From JBDSRX01 sp039929105 (GTDB lineage: Bacteria; Patescibacteriota; Dojkabacteria; J137), in the NCBI GenBank assembly GCA_039929105.1, contig JBDSRX010000060.1, forward strand, positions 1 through 17,492: a stretch of 17,492 bases of DNA, written 5' to 3'. The translations under genes and the position numbers were made by a program. The notes beneath the pieces are model-generated. The model had not been told where the DNA came from. It did no database searches and was given only the letters and a program-made list of their open reading frames with translations. Positions 1-6,663 of the stretch are shown piece after piece. Every line of letters begins with the position of its first letter. The first letter of the stretch is position 1.

Positions 1-791
1 GGTGGAGGTGAAACAGCTGCACCTACAATTGTAAAGTTCGATTCAGTTACACTGCTTGTTGGGTTACCGAAATCATCTTGATATGAAAGTGTCATATTAT
101 AATTTCCACCTTCCATAGATGTTGCAGAAGTTGATGTAACTGGGGAAGCCACAACTATATTTCTTGGATTAATAAAGAAAAATGTTCCTGGAGGGTTATC
201 TATAATACCTAAAGTGGTATTTGCTCCTGTATTATTATTATGAAACACTACTCTTACACTTCCTGGGGTGGGTGGATCTGGAAGGTAAATACTAATTGGT
301 AAAGCTGTAGTATAACTTCCTCCAGTTTGTGGCTCATCTATAATCCCGGGGAGAGTTGTTGTATCAATAATTACGGCTGACAATGCTAGAGATTCATTCC
401 CAGAATCTGATGCTCTTTTCCATCTAATAGTTACATTGTAATAATCATCTGGAATACTTGCAGAACTTGAAGGGCTTACAAATGGACTTGCTAAAATATT
501 AGTAGCATCAATACTCCCTACTAGAGGATTTGCATATGCTTCATTTATAAATATATGGTAATCAGTTCCAAGTGGTACTTGTAAAAAAACCATTTCCAAA
601 GACCCCGGAGACACAGCCGCAGATTGAGAGAAATTAATTGGAATAAATCGATAACCATGGCTACTTTGTGGCTGTGTAATAGTAACTATATCTGCTTTTA
701 AAGTAATTAAATCTTTACCAATTTGAGATGAGAATAAGAAGATAGTTCCGCCAATAAGCAAGAATATCGTAAATAAAAGATTTTTTTTCAT
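1..791 (-). CDS. Secreted or surface protein with two Ig-like repeats (partial, runs off left edge)
   Basis: The minus-strand frame opens at an ATG at 789-791 and stays open to the left edge, giving 263 codons with the C-terminus missing. Residues 1-23 form a lysine-led hydrophobic export signal or anchor (MKKNLLFTIFLLIGG...). Two related segments of about 97 residues follow, roughly 47-143 and 160-256. They share SPGSLEMVF/TPGSVRVVF, DDYYNVTIRW/GGNYNMTLSY and a DSGN/DFGN turn, typical of bacterial Ig-like beta-sandwich repeats, so more copies may lie beyond the edge. There is no Shine-Dalgarno sequence; the stretch before the start is AT-rich. It lies 46 bases downstream of the serine hydrolase gene on the same strand and may be co-transcribed with it. 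Role inferred: adhesion or envelope structure. The specific function is unknown. Confidence 0.85.
   Translation of the reverse strand, partial: MKKNLLFTIFLLIGGTIFLFSSQIGKDLITLKADIVTITQPQSSHGYRFIPINFSQSAAVSPGSLEMVFLQVPLGTDYHIFINEAYANPLVGSIDATNILASPFVSPSSSASIPDDYYNVTIRWKRASDSGNESLALSAVIIDTTTLPGIIDEPQTGGSYTTALPISIYLPDPPTPGSVRVVFHNNNTGANTTLGIIDNPPGTFFFINPRNIVVASPVTSTSATSMEGGNYNMTLSYQDDFGNPTSSVTESNFTIVGAAVSPP
24..314 (-). repeat. Ig-like repeat, copy 2
   Basis: This encodes residues 160-256 of the left-edge protein. It shows the pattern PISIYLPDPPTPGSVRVVF, then NYNMTLSYQDDFGNP and SNFTI, which is the usual form of a bacterial surface Ig-like repeat. The similarity to copy 1 is visible by eye at the protein level only. 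Confidence 0.6.
363..653 (-). repeat. Ig-like repeat, copy 1
   Basis: This encodes residues 47-143 of the left-edge protein. It aligns with the next copy over the PGS-hydrophobic strand, the ASP-rich stretch, the aromatic YYNVTIRW strand and the DSGNES turn. It is a longer variant, with an insertion in the first half (PLGTDYHIFINEAYANP). Boundaries are approximate. Confidence 0.6.
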
Positions 792-837
792 ACAAAAAGT
801 TAATATAAATTTATTATATATATTTATTACTTTATTA

Positions 838-2160
838 CTAGTTTAAAAATTTTATGTACTCTTTATACTTAGTTAATACAGGCTTAATCTCGGTTTGTAA
901 GGCATCGTTAATACTATCTTTATTTACTAAATAATCATCGTTTAATTCTTCGTATGCTGGATCTAAAGATATATAAAACGGAGCTGCGATAGAATAATTA
1001 AAATGAATAAAGAAACCATTTTTTAAATATATTCTTGAGAACGCACTTGCATCAAAAAATACAATTCTTTTTCCATCTTGAGCAGTTAATTTATCCCACC
1101 CATTAAGAGTATTCAGACCTGGCGCTGCTTCAAAATCTAGACCAATGTAACCCGATTTTTCCAAAATAACTGCGACATTATCTCCAAAAACATTTTTAGC
1201 CATAGATTTAATCTCATGTCTTCGATTTTCCTTTTGTGCGTCTGACGAAACATCTTCCATAGAAACTTTCATTAATTCAAATACTTTAGTGTTTAAATTA
1301 AATTTATTCTCAAAAAATGCTTGAAATAGATATTCAATCTCAAAGAAATTATCTGTATTAAAAGTTTTTTGACTTATAGATTTCGTAGATAAATTTACAA
1401 TTAAATTACCTGTAAAATTATTTTTCTTTAAATAGTTATTTAAGTAAGTTTCAACTGCATTCGCTCCGCTTTCTTCATCTAAAGACTGCTTCAACGAAAA
1501 GTGATTTCTTAATATCGAAAGCCCCCAATTACTAGAAGGGCCAAGAGTATATTTTAAAATATCTTCAAGAGTAAATTCATATCCTACAATTTTAGGATTC
1601 GTTGTTAGTTCAGTATAGATATCTTCTTTTGTACTAACTCCAGCTTCTTCTAAAATTGGAACTATCTTATCAACTAACAAACTATCTGTTTGATACTTAT
1701 AAGAAATATACTCTGAAAGCTCTTCAGATATTTTATGGAAAGTTTTATCTGCATCTACAAATTTAAATGGAACTTTATAATTAATATCTGTAATTTTTAA
1801 TATATCTATAATTGCACTTACATAAAGTGGTTTAATAACACTGGCAATATAAAATTGTTTTTGTGTGTCTAAGTTTGTAGAATAATCTGTTTTATTATTC
1901 CGAGTATCGTTACCCACGTAAGCATCTGCCATAGAAATACTTGTTTCTGGTAAGTTTGTTTTATCTACAGCTCGAGCAAATGCAGCTTTTAAATCTGATG
2001 CAAAATCTAAGGTGACTTTATCTGGGTTAAATGCAACTGGTGCGCTAAGTATAGGATCTGTAGCGTCTGGAACTTTCTTAGTAAGTAGGAGCACTGCAGC
2101 TACAAACGCAACTAAGACTCCCACAACAACTGATCCAATAATTGTATATTTCTTTTTCAT
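838..2160 (-). CDS. Membrane-anchored serine hydrolase of the beta-lactamase/transpeptidase fold
   Basis: A 440-residue protein with an N-terminal membrane anchor (about residues 7-27) and the rest predicted outside the membrane. The key motif is SVIK at 107-110 in the context FYIASVIKPLYVSAIIDIL, matching the SxxK nucleophile helix of class A beta-lactamases and penicillin-binding proteins. SSN at 209-211 fits the SxN position and KSG at 335-337, on a predicted strand, fits the KTG position. The SxxK-to-SxN spacing of about 100 residues exceeds the roughly 60 of class A enzymes, and I find no clear equivalent of the class A Glu166. A true antibiotic-hydrolysing lactamase is therefore less likely than a peptidoglycan-acting or divergent serine hydrolase. 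The bases before the ATG read CCTCCT, the opposite of a Shine-Dalgarno sequence. It is divergent from the M23 operon. Confidence 0.75.
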   Translation of the reverse strand: MKKKYTIIGSVVVGVLVAFVAAVLLLTKKVPDATDPILSAPVAFNPDKVTLDFASDLKAAFARAVDKTNLPETSISMADAYVGNDTRNNKTDYSTNLDTQKQFYIASVIKPLYVSAIIDILKITDINYKVPFKFVDADKTFHKISEELSEYISYKYQTDSLLVDKIVPILEEAGVSTKEDIYTELTTNPKIVGYEFTLEDILKYTLGPSSNWGLSILRNHFSLKQSLDEESGANAVETYLNNYLKKNNFTGNLIVNLSTKSISQKTFNTDNFFEIEYLFQAFFENKFNLNTKVFELMKVSMEDVSSDAQKENRRHEIKSMAKNVFGDNVAVILEKSGYIGLDFEAAPGLNTLNGWDKLTAQDGKRIVFFDASAFSRIYLKNGFFIHFNYSIAAPFYISLDPAYEELNDDYLVNKDSINDALQTEIKPVLTKYKEYIKFLN

Positions 2161-2199
2161 AGGAGGTTTTTAATAGTAATTCATGTATTTTCCCAGAAT

Positions 2200-2215
2200 T
2201 TGTATCTGGATACAA
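2200..2215. promoter_or_regulatory. Perfect palindrome upstream of the serine hydrolase gene
   Basis: TTGTATC-TG-GATACAA is a 7-base inverted repeat with a 2-base centre, 40 bases upstream of the start of the minus-strand serine hydrolase gene. A further TTGTAT half-site occurs just to the right (2223-2228). It may be an operator or a short 5' leader hairpin. No clear -35/-10 pair for this strand could be placed. Confidence 0.35.
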
Positions 2216-2284
2216 TGCTTGATTGTATGTATTTATGTATAAGTTTATTTAGTAAATCCTAAAGAAAAGTTTCAAAAAAGAATA

Positions 2285-2313
2285 TTGTTTGGAATTCTAA
2301 ATTAGGTTATATT
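2285..2313 (+). promoter_or_regulatory. Candidate sigma70-type promoter of the 2351-4641 operon
   Basis: TTGTTT at 2285-2290 and TATATT at 2308-2313 are separated by exactly 17 bases. The -10 matches 5 of 6 consensus bases and the -35 matches 3 of 6. Transcription would start near 2320, giving a leader of about 30 bases before the first ATG. AT-rich sequence makes chance matches common, hence moderate confidence. Confidence 0.4.
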
Positions 2314-2332
2314 TAAAATACTAATTTAGAAT
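2294..2332. promoter_or_regulatory. 12-base perfect inverted repeat embracing the operon promoter
   Basis: ATTCTAAATTAG at 2294-2305 is matched exactly by its reverse complement CTAATTTAGAAT at 2321-2332, with a 15-base AT-only loop except for one G. The left arm sits in the -35/-10 spacer and the right arm covers the predicted start site, so it could be an operator for a dimeric repressor. As RNA it could instead form a hairpin. It ends 18 bases before the start codon. Confidence 0.5.
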
Positions 2333-2350
2333 ATATTTTAAACATAATAT

Positions 2351-2986
2351 ATGAAAAAGACAATGCTCGTAATACTACTACTATTAGTTATTCCCATATC
2401 TACATTTGCTTTGTCTGAGATTGATGAAAGTAGAGGAGTAACGACACCAGTTTCTGTGCCAGTGAGTTATTCGATTGAAACAGAATTAGTAATACCACAG
2501 CTTAGCAGTGTATATAAACTTGAGAATTATTCTGGTAATTTCTATTCTAAAAACTCTTTCACTCTTAAGTTTAATGATTCTGAAATTGATTTAGTTCCTA
2601 TTAACATTCAAACTGAAACTAATACAGCCAGCCTGCTTAACGAGTTTATTTTAGAAAATCATGGGGTAGCAGAAATATTAAACCAAAAGGATTTTAAAAT
2701 AGGAGACAGAACTATTACTTTAAGAACCTACAATTTGTATGAGAATGAATACGAAATTTTTGCTTCTATAATTTTAAACAAAACACTTTGGATAGTTCAT
2801 ACAGTTATTAACTCAGAGAATCTAGATAAATCAGATGTCTATAATTTATATTTAAAAATCGTAAAAGAATTTAAAACTAATCACAATCTTAAAAAGAAAT
2901 ATGAGTCTCTTAATATAAATAAAGTTCCTAAAGAAATGAGGGATTTGAATATACGAATTAATTCTAAATTTAATTTATCAATATGA
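2351..2986 (+). CDS. Secreted protein of unknown function
   Basis: A 211-residue protein that I do not recognise. Residues 1-20 are a clear signal peptide (MKKTMLVILLLLVIPISTFA), with likely cleavage after Ala20. The mature part is rich in Asn, Lys, Ile and Glu, has no cysteine and no second membrane segment, and looks like an alpha/beta globular domain with a lysine-rich C-terminal end (about residues 170-205). It is the first gene of a three-gene operon. Its TGA stop overlaps the ATG of the M23 peptidase gene (ATGA), which suggests translational coupling and a related role at the cell surface. There is no Shine-Dalgarno sequence; the ATG is chosen because the signal peptide begins there. 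Confidence 0.8.
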   Translation: MKKTMLVILLLLVIPISTFALSEIDESRGVTTPVSVPVSYSIETELVIPQLSSVYKLENYSGNFYSKNSFTLKFNDSEIDLVPINIQTETNTASLLNEFILENHGVAEILNQKDFKIGDRTITLRTYNLYENEYEIFASIILNKTLWIVHTVINSENLDKSDVYNLYLKIVKEFKTNHNLKKKYESLNINKVPKEMRDLNIRINSKFNLSI

Positions 2987-3687
2987 AAAAATTAATAAGA
3001 ATAGTTGTACTTTTATTTATAGTCATTAATATTAATGGTATCCATTTAAATGCTTATTCTTGGCCATCAGATGGATATGTGGGGTACAGATTTGGAGACA
3101 CCATTTCCTATTCAAGTCCACATACAGACGCAAACGGTACTTATTATCCAAACTTTCATAATGGCATTGATATTTGGTCAACTCAGAATGGTGGATGGAT
3201 AAATGGACAGGTCAATAATAGCAATCCTATATACGCTGTTACAAATGGAACTGTAAATTGGATTGGGGGGAGTGGTTTAATAATAAAGAATGATGACGGA
3301 CTGTATTCTAATTACTGGCACGTTAAGAATTTAGCAGTATCCACAAGTACTAGAGTTGATAGTAATACTTTACTGGGATATCAAAATTACGATGTGGCAG
3401 TGCATGTCCATATTACAATTTCCACTACTGCTAGTGATTCTGGACATGTAGACTCTACGCCTTACTTTAATACTAATGGATACGAATTAGATGTAAGAAA
3501 ACAAAATGCCATGCCTGCTGGAACATATGTAAGTAGAGAAAGCTCATGTGCTGGTTCAAACATTATATTATCTAATTTGAATATTGGAAATGGGAATTCA
3601 TATAATTGTAGCGCGAGTCAGACAATCTCTCTTTTACCAAACTCTACATTTTTATCTGGTAGTAATGTAAGATTATCTATTAATTAA
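2983..3687 (+). CDS. Secreted M23-family (LytM-type) peptidoglycan endopeptidase
   Basis: A 234-residue protein with an N-terminal signal peptide (about residues 1-25). The catalytic domain spans about 27-165. HNGIDI at 59-64 gives the zinc ligands of the HxxxD motif (His59, Asp63), YWH at 111-113 gives the conserved catalytic His, and HVH at 141-143 gives the HxH motif. Known M23 enzymes cut peptide cross-links in peptidoglycan, and all canonical residues are present, so an active enzyme is predicted. The protein is short: it has no coiled-coil or LysM domain before the catalytic core. A small C-terminal tail (about 185-234) has two cysteines (189 and 209), which could form a disulfide. The start overlaps the previous stop codon, so no ribosome-binding site is present. 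Confidence 0.9.
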   Translation: MKKLIRIVVLLFIVININGIHLNAYSWPSDGYVGYRFGDTISYSSPHTDANGTYYPNFHNGIDIWSTQNGGWINGQVNNSNPIYAVTNGTVNWIGGSGLIIKNDDGLYSNYWHVKNLAVSTSTRVDSNTLLGYQNYDVAVHVHITISTTASDSGHVDSTPYFNTNGYELDVRKQNAMPAGTYVSRESSCAGSNIILSNLNIGNGNSYNCSASQTISLLPNSTFLSGSNVRLSIN

Positions 3688-3696
3688 TTTATATTT

Positions 3697-4641
3697 ATGA
3701 AAAAAAGAGTAGTTACTATCTCCGTAACAATTGTATTAATAGTTGCAACGATTTCTATATATTTAATTACTAAAAGTAATAATATAACTCAAAATGAGGG
3801 CAAACCTATTAGCAATGTCACTAGTTATGTGGCTTCCTTCCCAGCTCTAGATTATGCACCTGTAACTACTAGCTACCCTGATTTTCCTCCTATTAAAATT
3901 CAAGATTTATCGTGGGGTAATGATGAGTACTTTACAACTATACAGAACTTTTATTCTGCACTTCAAAGGAAAGATTATGCCGAGGTATATACATTGGGAT
4001 CACAAGGAAGAAGTGAGAACCAAATTAGACAAACATACTCAAACACAGACGATATTCAATATTATAGTATAGTAAAGAATTCTGAACTAAACTACGACGT
4101 TAATGTAACACTTAGGTCTGGAGTAGAAATGTTTTTTTATAGTGTAAACCTGAACTTAAACAAAGACAGTTTGAATAACGTATATATCTCAAGCTCAAGT
4201 ATAAAAAGTGAAGTTAATAAAACATATCCAGATTGTGGTAGAGATACAGTAGAATTTGTCAATGACACAGGTAAGAAATGTCTACTCCGGGATTGGGATA
4301 CTGGCGATATATTTAAAGTTGCTACCTACTCAATAACACCATGGCCATTTTTTGTTAAAGGTAAAAATATAAATAGAGATAAAGATTATTACTTAGCACA
4401 TTCAGGAGAATTTGGAGACAATGTTTCAGTGTTTATTTATAATAACAGCAATAATAGATTTACATTTGTAGATAAACTTTCTAATACAAGTCCTTTTTTT
4501 ACAGATGGAACTCAACTTCCGGAAGGATGCAAAATAGAGAAGCTAGAGGATTTATCACAAGCATGTTTAAGTCAGTATAGTGATAGAGAGTGGTATAAGA
4601 ATTCTCAATACTATTATCAAAATATTGGAAAGTACGAATAA
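3697..4641 (+). CDS. Membrane-anchored protein with a possible NTF2-like domain
   Basis: A 314-residue protein with an N-terminal membrane anchor (about residues 5-25) and a predicted extracellular remainder. Around residues 90-170 the sequence FYSALQRKDYAEVYTLGS, followed by alternating beta strands, resembles NTF2-like accessory domains such as those near penicillin-binding proteins; this is a pattern judgement and not a firm call. The C-terminal half has four cysteines (about 180, 195, 278 and 290), enough for two disulfides, and many tyrosines. It starts 9 bases after the M23 gene with no Shine-Dalgarno sequence, so it is the last member of that operon. Its stop codon directly touches the stop codon of the convergent ATPase gene. 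The function is not known; a partner of the cell-wall hydrolase is an inference from position. Confidence 0.75.
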   Translation: MKKRVVTISVTIVLIVATISIYLITKSNNITQNEGKPISNVTSYVASFPALDYAPVTTSYPDFPPIKIQDLSWGNDEYFTTIQNFYSALQRKDYAEVYTLGSQGRSENQIRQTYSNTDDIQYYSIVKNSELNYDVNVTLRSGVEMFFYSVNLNLNKDSLNNVYISSSSIKSEVNKTYPDCGRDTVEFVNDTGKKCLLRDWDTGDIFKVATYSITPWPFFVKGKNINRDKDYYLAHSGEFGDNVSVFIYNNSNNRFTFVDKLSNTSPFFTDGTQLPEGCKIEKLEDLSQACLSQYSDREWYKNSQYYYQNIGKYE

Positions 4642-6492
4642 CTAAACATTTGAATGCGGTTTCTTCTTCCAGAAGAATGTTCGAAGAGAATTAAGAAGTG
4701 GCAAGAAGTCTGTGATAAAGTTATAGAATGCTGCTCCACTTGGAGTTAATAATCCACCAAAAACGAGCCCAAGTCCCACTAGATTAACTAAAATCCAAAT
4801 TATATAATCTTGTTTAGCTACGTTTATTACAAACCTAGAAAGCTCAATAGCATCTGTAACCTTAGATAATTTATCATCAATTAAAATTATATCAGAAGCA
4901 TCAATCGCAGCGTCAGATCCCATTGCACCCATTGAGATTCCAATATCAGCTAAGCTCAAAGATGCTGCATCATTTACACCATCACCGATCATTGCTGTTT
5001 TGCTATTAGTATTTAATAACTTCTGTAATCGTTTTGTTTTATCTTCTGGAAAAAGATTTGCATGGTATTCTTTAATTCCAGTTTCTTCAGAAACAGTCTG
5101 TGCGATTTTTTCATTATCTCCAGTTAACATTACTATCTTAGAAATTCCTAAAGTATTTAAGTGTTCAATTATCTTTTTCGTAAAAGGTTTTATCTTATCA
5201 CTTAAAGATATTACTGCAATTACTTTTTTCGAATCTGAAACAATAGAAAGATTGAACCCTTGCTCCCTTTTTTCTTTAATATACTCATAAAATTCTTTAT
5301 TAATAACTCTTATATGTTTAAGAATAAAATCTTCTCTCCCAAGATAATACTTTTCTTTCCCAACAATACTCTCAATCCCTTGACCTTCAATTTCTTCCAG
5401 ATCAATAGGATCAATAGACCTAGCTTTCTTTTCATGAGCATAATCTGCAATGGCTCTAGAAACTGGATGAGTAGAGCTTTGTGTAATAGAGTAAACAATT
5501 TCTAAAATATCTTTTTCTTTAGAAAATATTTCATTAACTTTTAATTTGCCTGTTGTTAAAGTTCCTGTTTTATCTACTACCAAAGTTTTAACTTCGCCAA
5601 TTGCCTCTAAGTATTTACCTCCTTTAATTACAATTCCTAGTTTTGAAGCTGCCCTAGTACCTCCAACAAATGCCAATGGTATTGCTACAGCAATATCATC
5701 TGCACAGATTACGAGGATTATTGAAAGAACAAAATTAAGATTCTGTGTAATTAAGTAAAGTGTGATTGTGATAATAAAGCTTAATATAATGTATATCTCA
5801 GCAAATTTATCTGATTTTTGAGTTATTTCTGGTTTATTATTTTGAGAATCATTTACTAATTGTATTATCTTTTCTAAAGCCGCGTCCTTACCTACCTTTA
5901 GAGCTAATACTTCTATAGAACCAGATGTTAATAATGAAGAGCTCAGAACTTCCTCACCCTCTTTCTTTTCAACAGGTAAAGATTCTCCAGTTAATGAAGA
6001 TAAATCTAAAGATGCATGTCCTTTTAAAATTCTTCCATCAATTGGAATTCTTTCTCCTAACTCCACTTTTACAATATCACCCACTCTTAAATTATCAATT
6101 TTTATTATTTGAACTCCATCTTTAGTTCTAATCTTTACTTTTTGAGGTTTTAGTTTTAATAAACTTTTAATAGAATCATTTGTTTTCTTCTCTGTATAAC
6201 CATCAACTAATCTTGCTGTAGTAAGCATTAAGTTAATAAAGAGAGAAGATGTAAACTCTTTATTTAATAACGATAGTATAAGTGCAATTCCTGCCAATAA
6301 ATCCACAGTTATTTTTTTTCTTCTAATAGCATTTACAATGCTAATAATTAGAGGGATTAAAGCTATAAGATTAATAACAATTGAAATGAGTGTTTGTGCA
6401 GAGTCAGTAAAGAAATTAGCTAACGAAAAGATTAGTCCAAATACTAAGAGTACGAGTATAAATAGATCAAATCGAAACGCAAACTTTTTCAT
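4642..6492 (-). CDS. P1B-type (heavy-metal family) P-type ATPase with atypical metal-site motif
   Basis: A 616-residue ATP-driven membrane cation pump. There are about four membrane helices before the actuator domain (roughly residues 10-97), two in the middle (232-275) and two at the end (562-605). Actuator TGES is at 168-171, DKTGT with phosphorylated Asp307 at 307-311, the P1B-specific His-Pro at 342-343, the GxG nucleotide-site motif at 370-372, TGDN at 457-460 and GDGVND at 503-508. There is no N-terminal heavy-metal-associated domain. The helix that normally carries CPC, SPC or CPH reads CADD (263-266), so the usual proline is missing and two acids are gained; Pro272 further along is kept. 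The transported ion therefore cannot be named. Promoter and inverted repeat upstream suggest its own regulation. The catalytic machinery looks complete. Confidence 0.9.
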   Translation of the reverse strand: MKKFAFRFDLFILVLLVFGLIFSLANFFTDSAQTLISIVINLIALIPLIISIVNAIRRKKITVDLLAGIALILSLLNKEFTSSLFINLMLTTARLVDGYTEKKTNDSIKSLLKLKPQKVKIRTKDGVQIIKIDNLRVGDIVKVELGERIPIDGRILKGHASLDLSSLTGESLPVEKKEGEEVLSSSLLTSGSIEVLALKVGKDAALEKIIQLVNDSQNNKPEITQKSDKFAEIYIILSFIITITLYLITQNLNFVLSIILVICADDIAVAIPLAFVGGTRAASKLGIVIKGGKYLEAIGEVKTLVVDKTGTLTTGKLKVNEIFSKEKDILEIVYSITQSSTHPVSRAIADYAHEKKARSIDPIDLEEIEGQGIESIVGKEKYYLGREDFILKHIRVINKEFYEYIKEKREQGFNLSIVSDSKKVIAVISLSDKIKPFTKKIIEHLNTLGISKIVMLTGDNEKIAQTVSEETGIKEYHANLFPEDKTKRLQKLLNTNSKTAMIGDGVNDAASLSLADIGISMGAMGSDAAIDASDIILIDDKLSKVTDAIELSRFVINVAKQDYIIWILVNLVGLGLVFGGLLTPSGAAFYNFITDFLPLLNSLRTFFWKKKPHSNV

Positions 6493-6507
6493 AAAGAGTT
6501 TATTATC

Positions 6508-6522
6508 ATAACCTTTGGTTAT
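6508..6522. promoter_or_regulatory. Inverted repeat at the predicted start site of the ATPase gene
   Basis: ATAACC-TTT-GGTTAT is a perfect 6-base inverted repeat with a 3-base centre. It lies from about +1 to +14 relative to the predicted transcription start and 16 bases before the ATPase start codon. This is a usual place for a repressor operator in metal-pump genes. It could instead act as an mRNA hairpin. Confidence 0.4.
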
Positions 6523-6527
6523 TATCT

Positions 6528-6556
6528 TTTATATATTACTCTTAAAAATTTGTGAA
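6528..6556 (-). promoter_or_regulatory. Candidate sigma70-type promoter of the ATPase gene
   Basis: On the minus strand, TTCACA (6556-6551) and TATAAA (6533-6528) are separated by 17 bases. Each matches 5 of 6 consensus bases. Predicted transcription begins near 6521, leaving a leader of about 29 bases. Confidence 0.55.
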
Positions 6557-6577
6557 GAAAAGAAATCTTAAAGTAGC

Positions 6578-6658
6578 TCTCCCCTTATTTTAAGGGGAGA
6601 TGCCGATTTATCGGTAGAGGGGTTAATATCGCGGACTCGCGCGACAAAGTTTCGCGAT
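6578..6658. repeat. CG-rich cluster of palindromes (possible dispersed palindromic element)
   Basis: Consecutive inverted repeats fill this gap. TCTCCCCTTA-TTT-TAAGGGGAGA (6578-6600) has a perfect 10-base stem; TGCCGA-TTTA-TCGGTA (6601-6616) has one G-T pair; then GAGGGGTT follows. Next come CGCG-GACT-CGCG (6630-6641) and CGCGA-CAAAGTT-TCGCG (6640-6656), which compete with the outer pair ATCGCG/CGCGAT (6628-6633 and 6653-6658). CGCG is otherwise rare here. The 10-base stem is followed by no T-run on either strand, so it is not a standard terminator. The plus strand does have TTTTT just after the last stem. The composition suggests an inserted repeat of the REP/MITE kind, which one window cannot prove. 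Confidence 0.5.
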
Positions 6659-6663
6659 CCTTT

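Noticed and set aside
838..2160. Calling this gene an antibiotic-resistance beta-lactamase
   Set aside because: Only SxxK and KSG are convincing; the spacing and the missing Glu166-type residue argue against a standard class A enzyme.
4661..4677. TTCTTCT-TCC-AGAAGAA hairpin just after the plus-strand operon as a terminator
   Set aside because: It lies within the coding end of the ATPase gene, has a weak AT-rich stem and no T-run follows on either strand.
4642..6492. Naming the ATPase a copper or zinc/cadmium exporter
   Set aside because: The CPC/CPx site and metal-binding N-terminal domain that support such names are missing, so substrate is left open.
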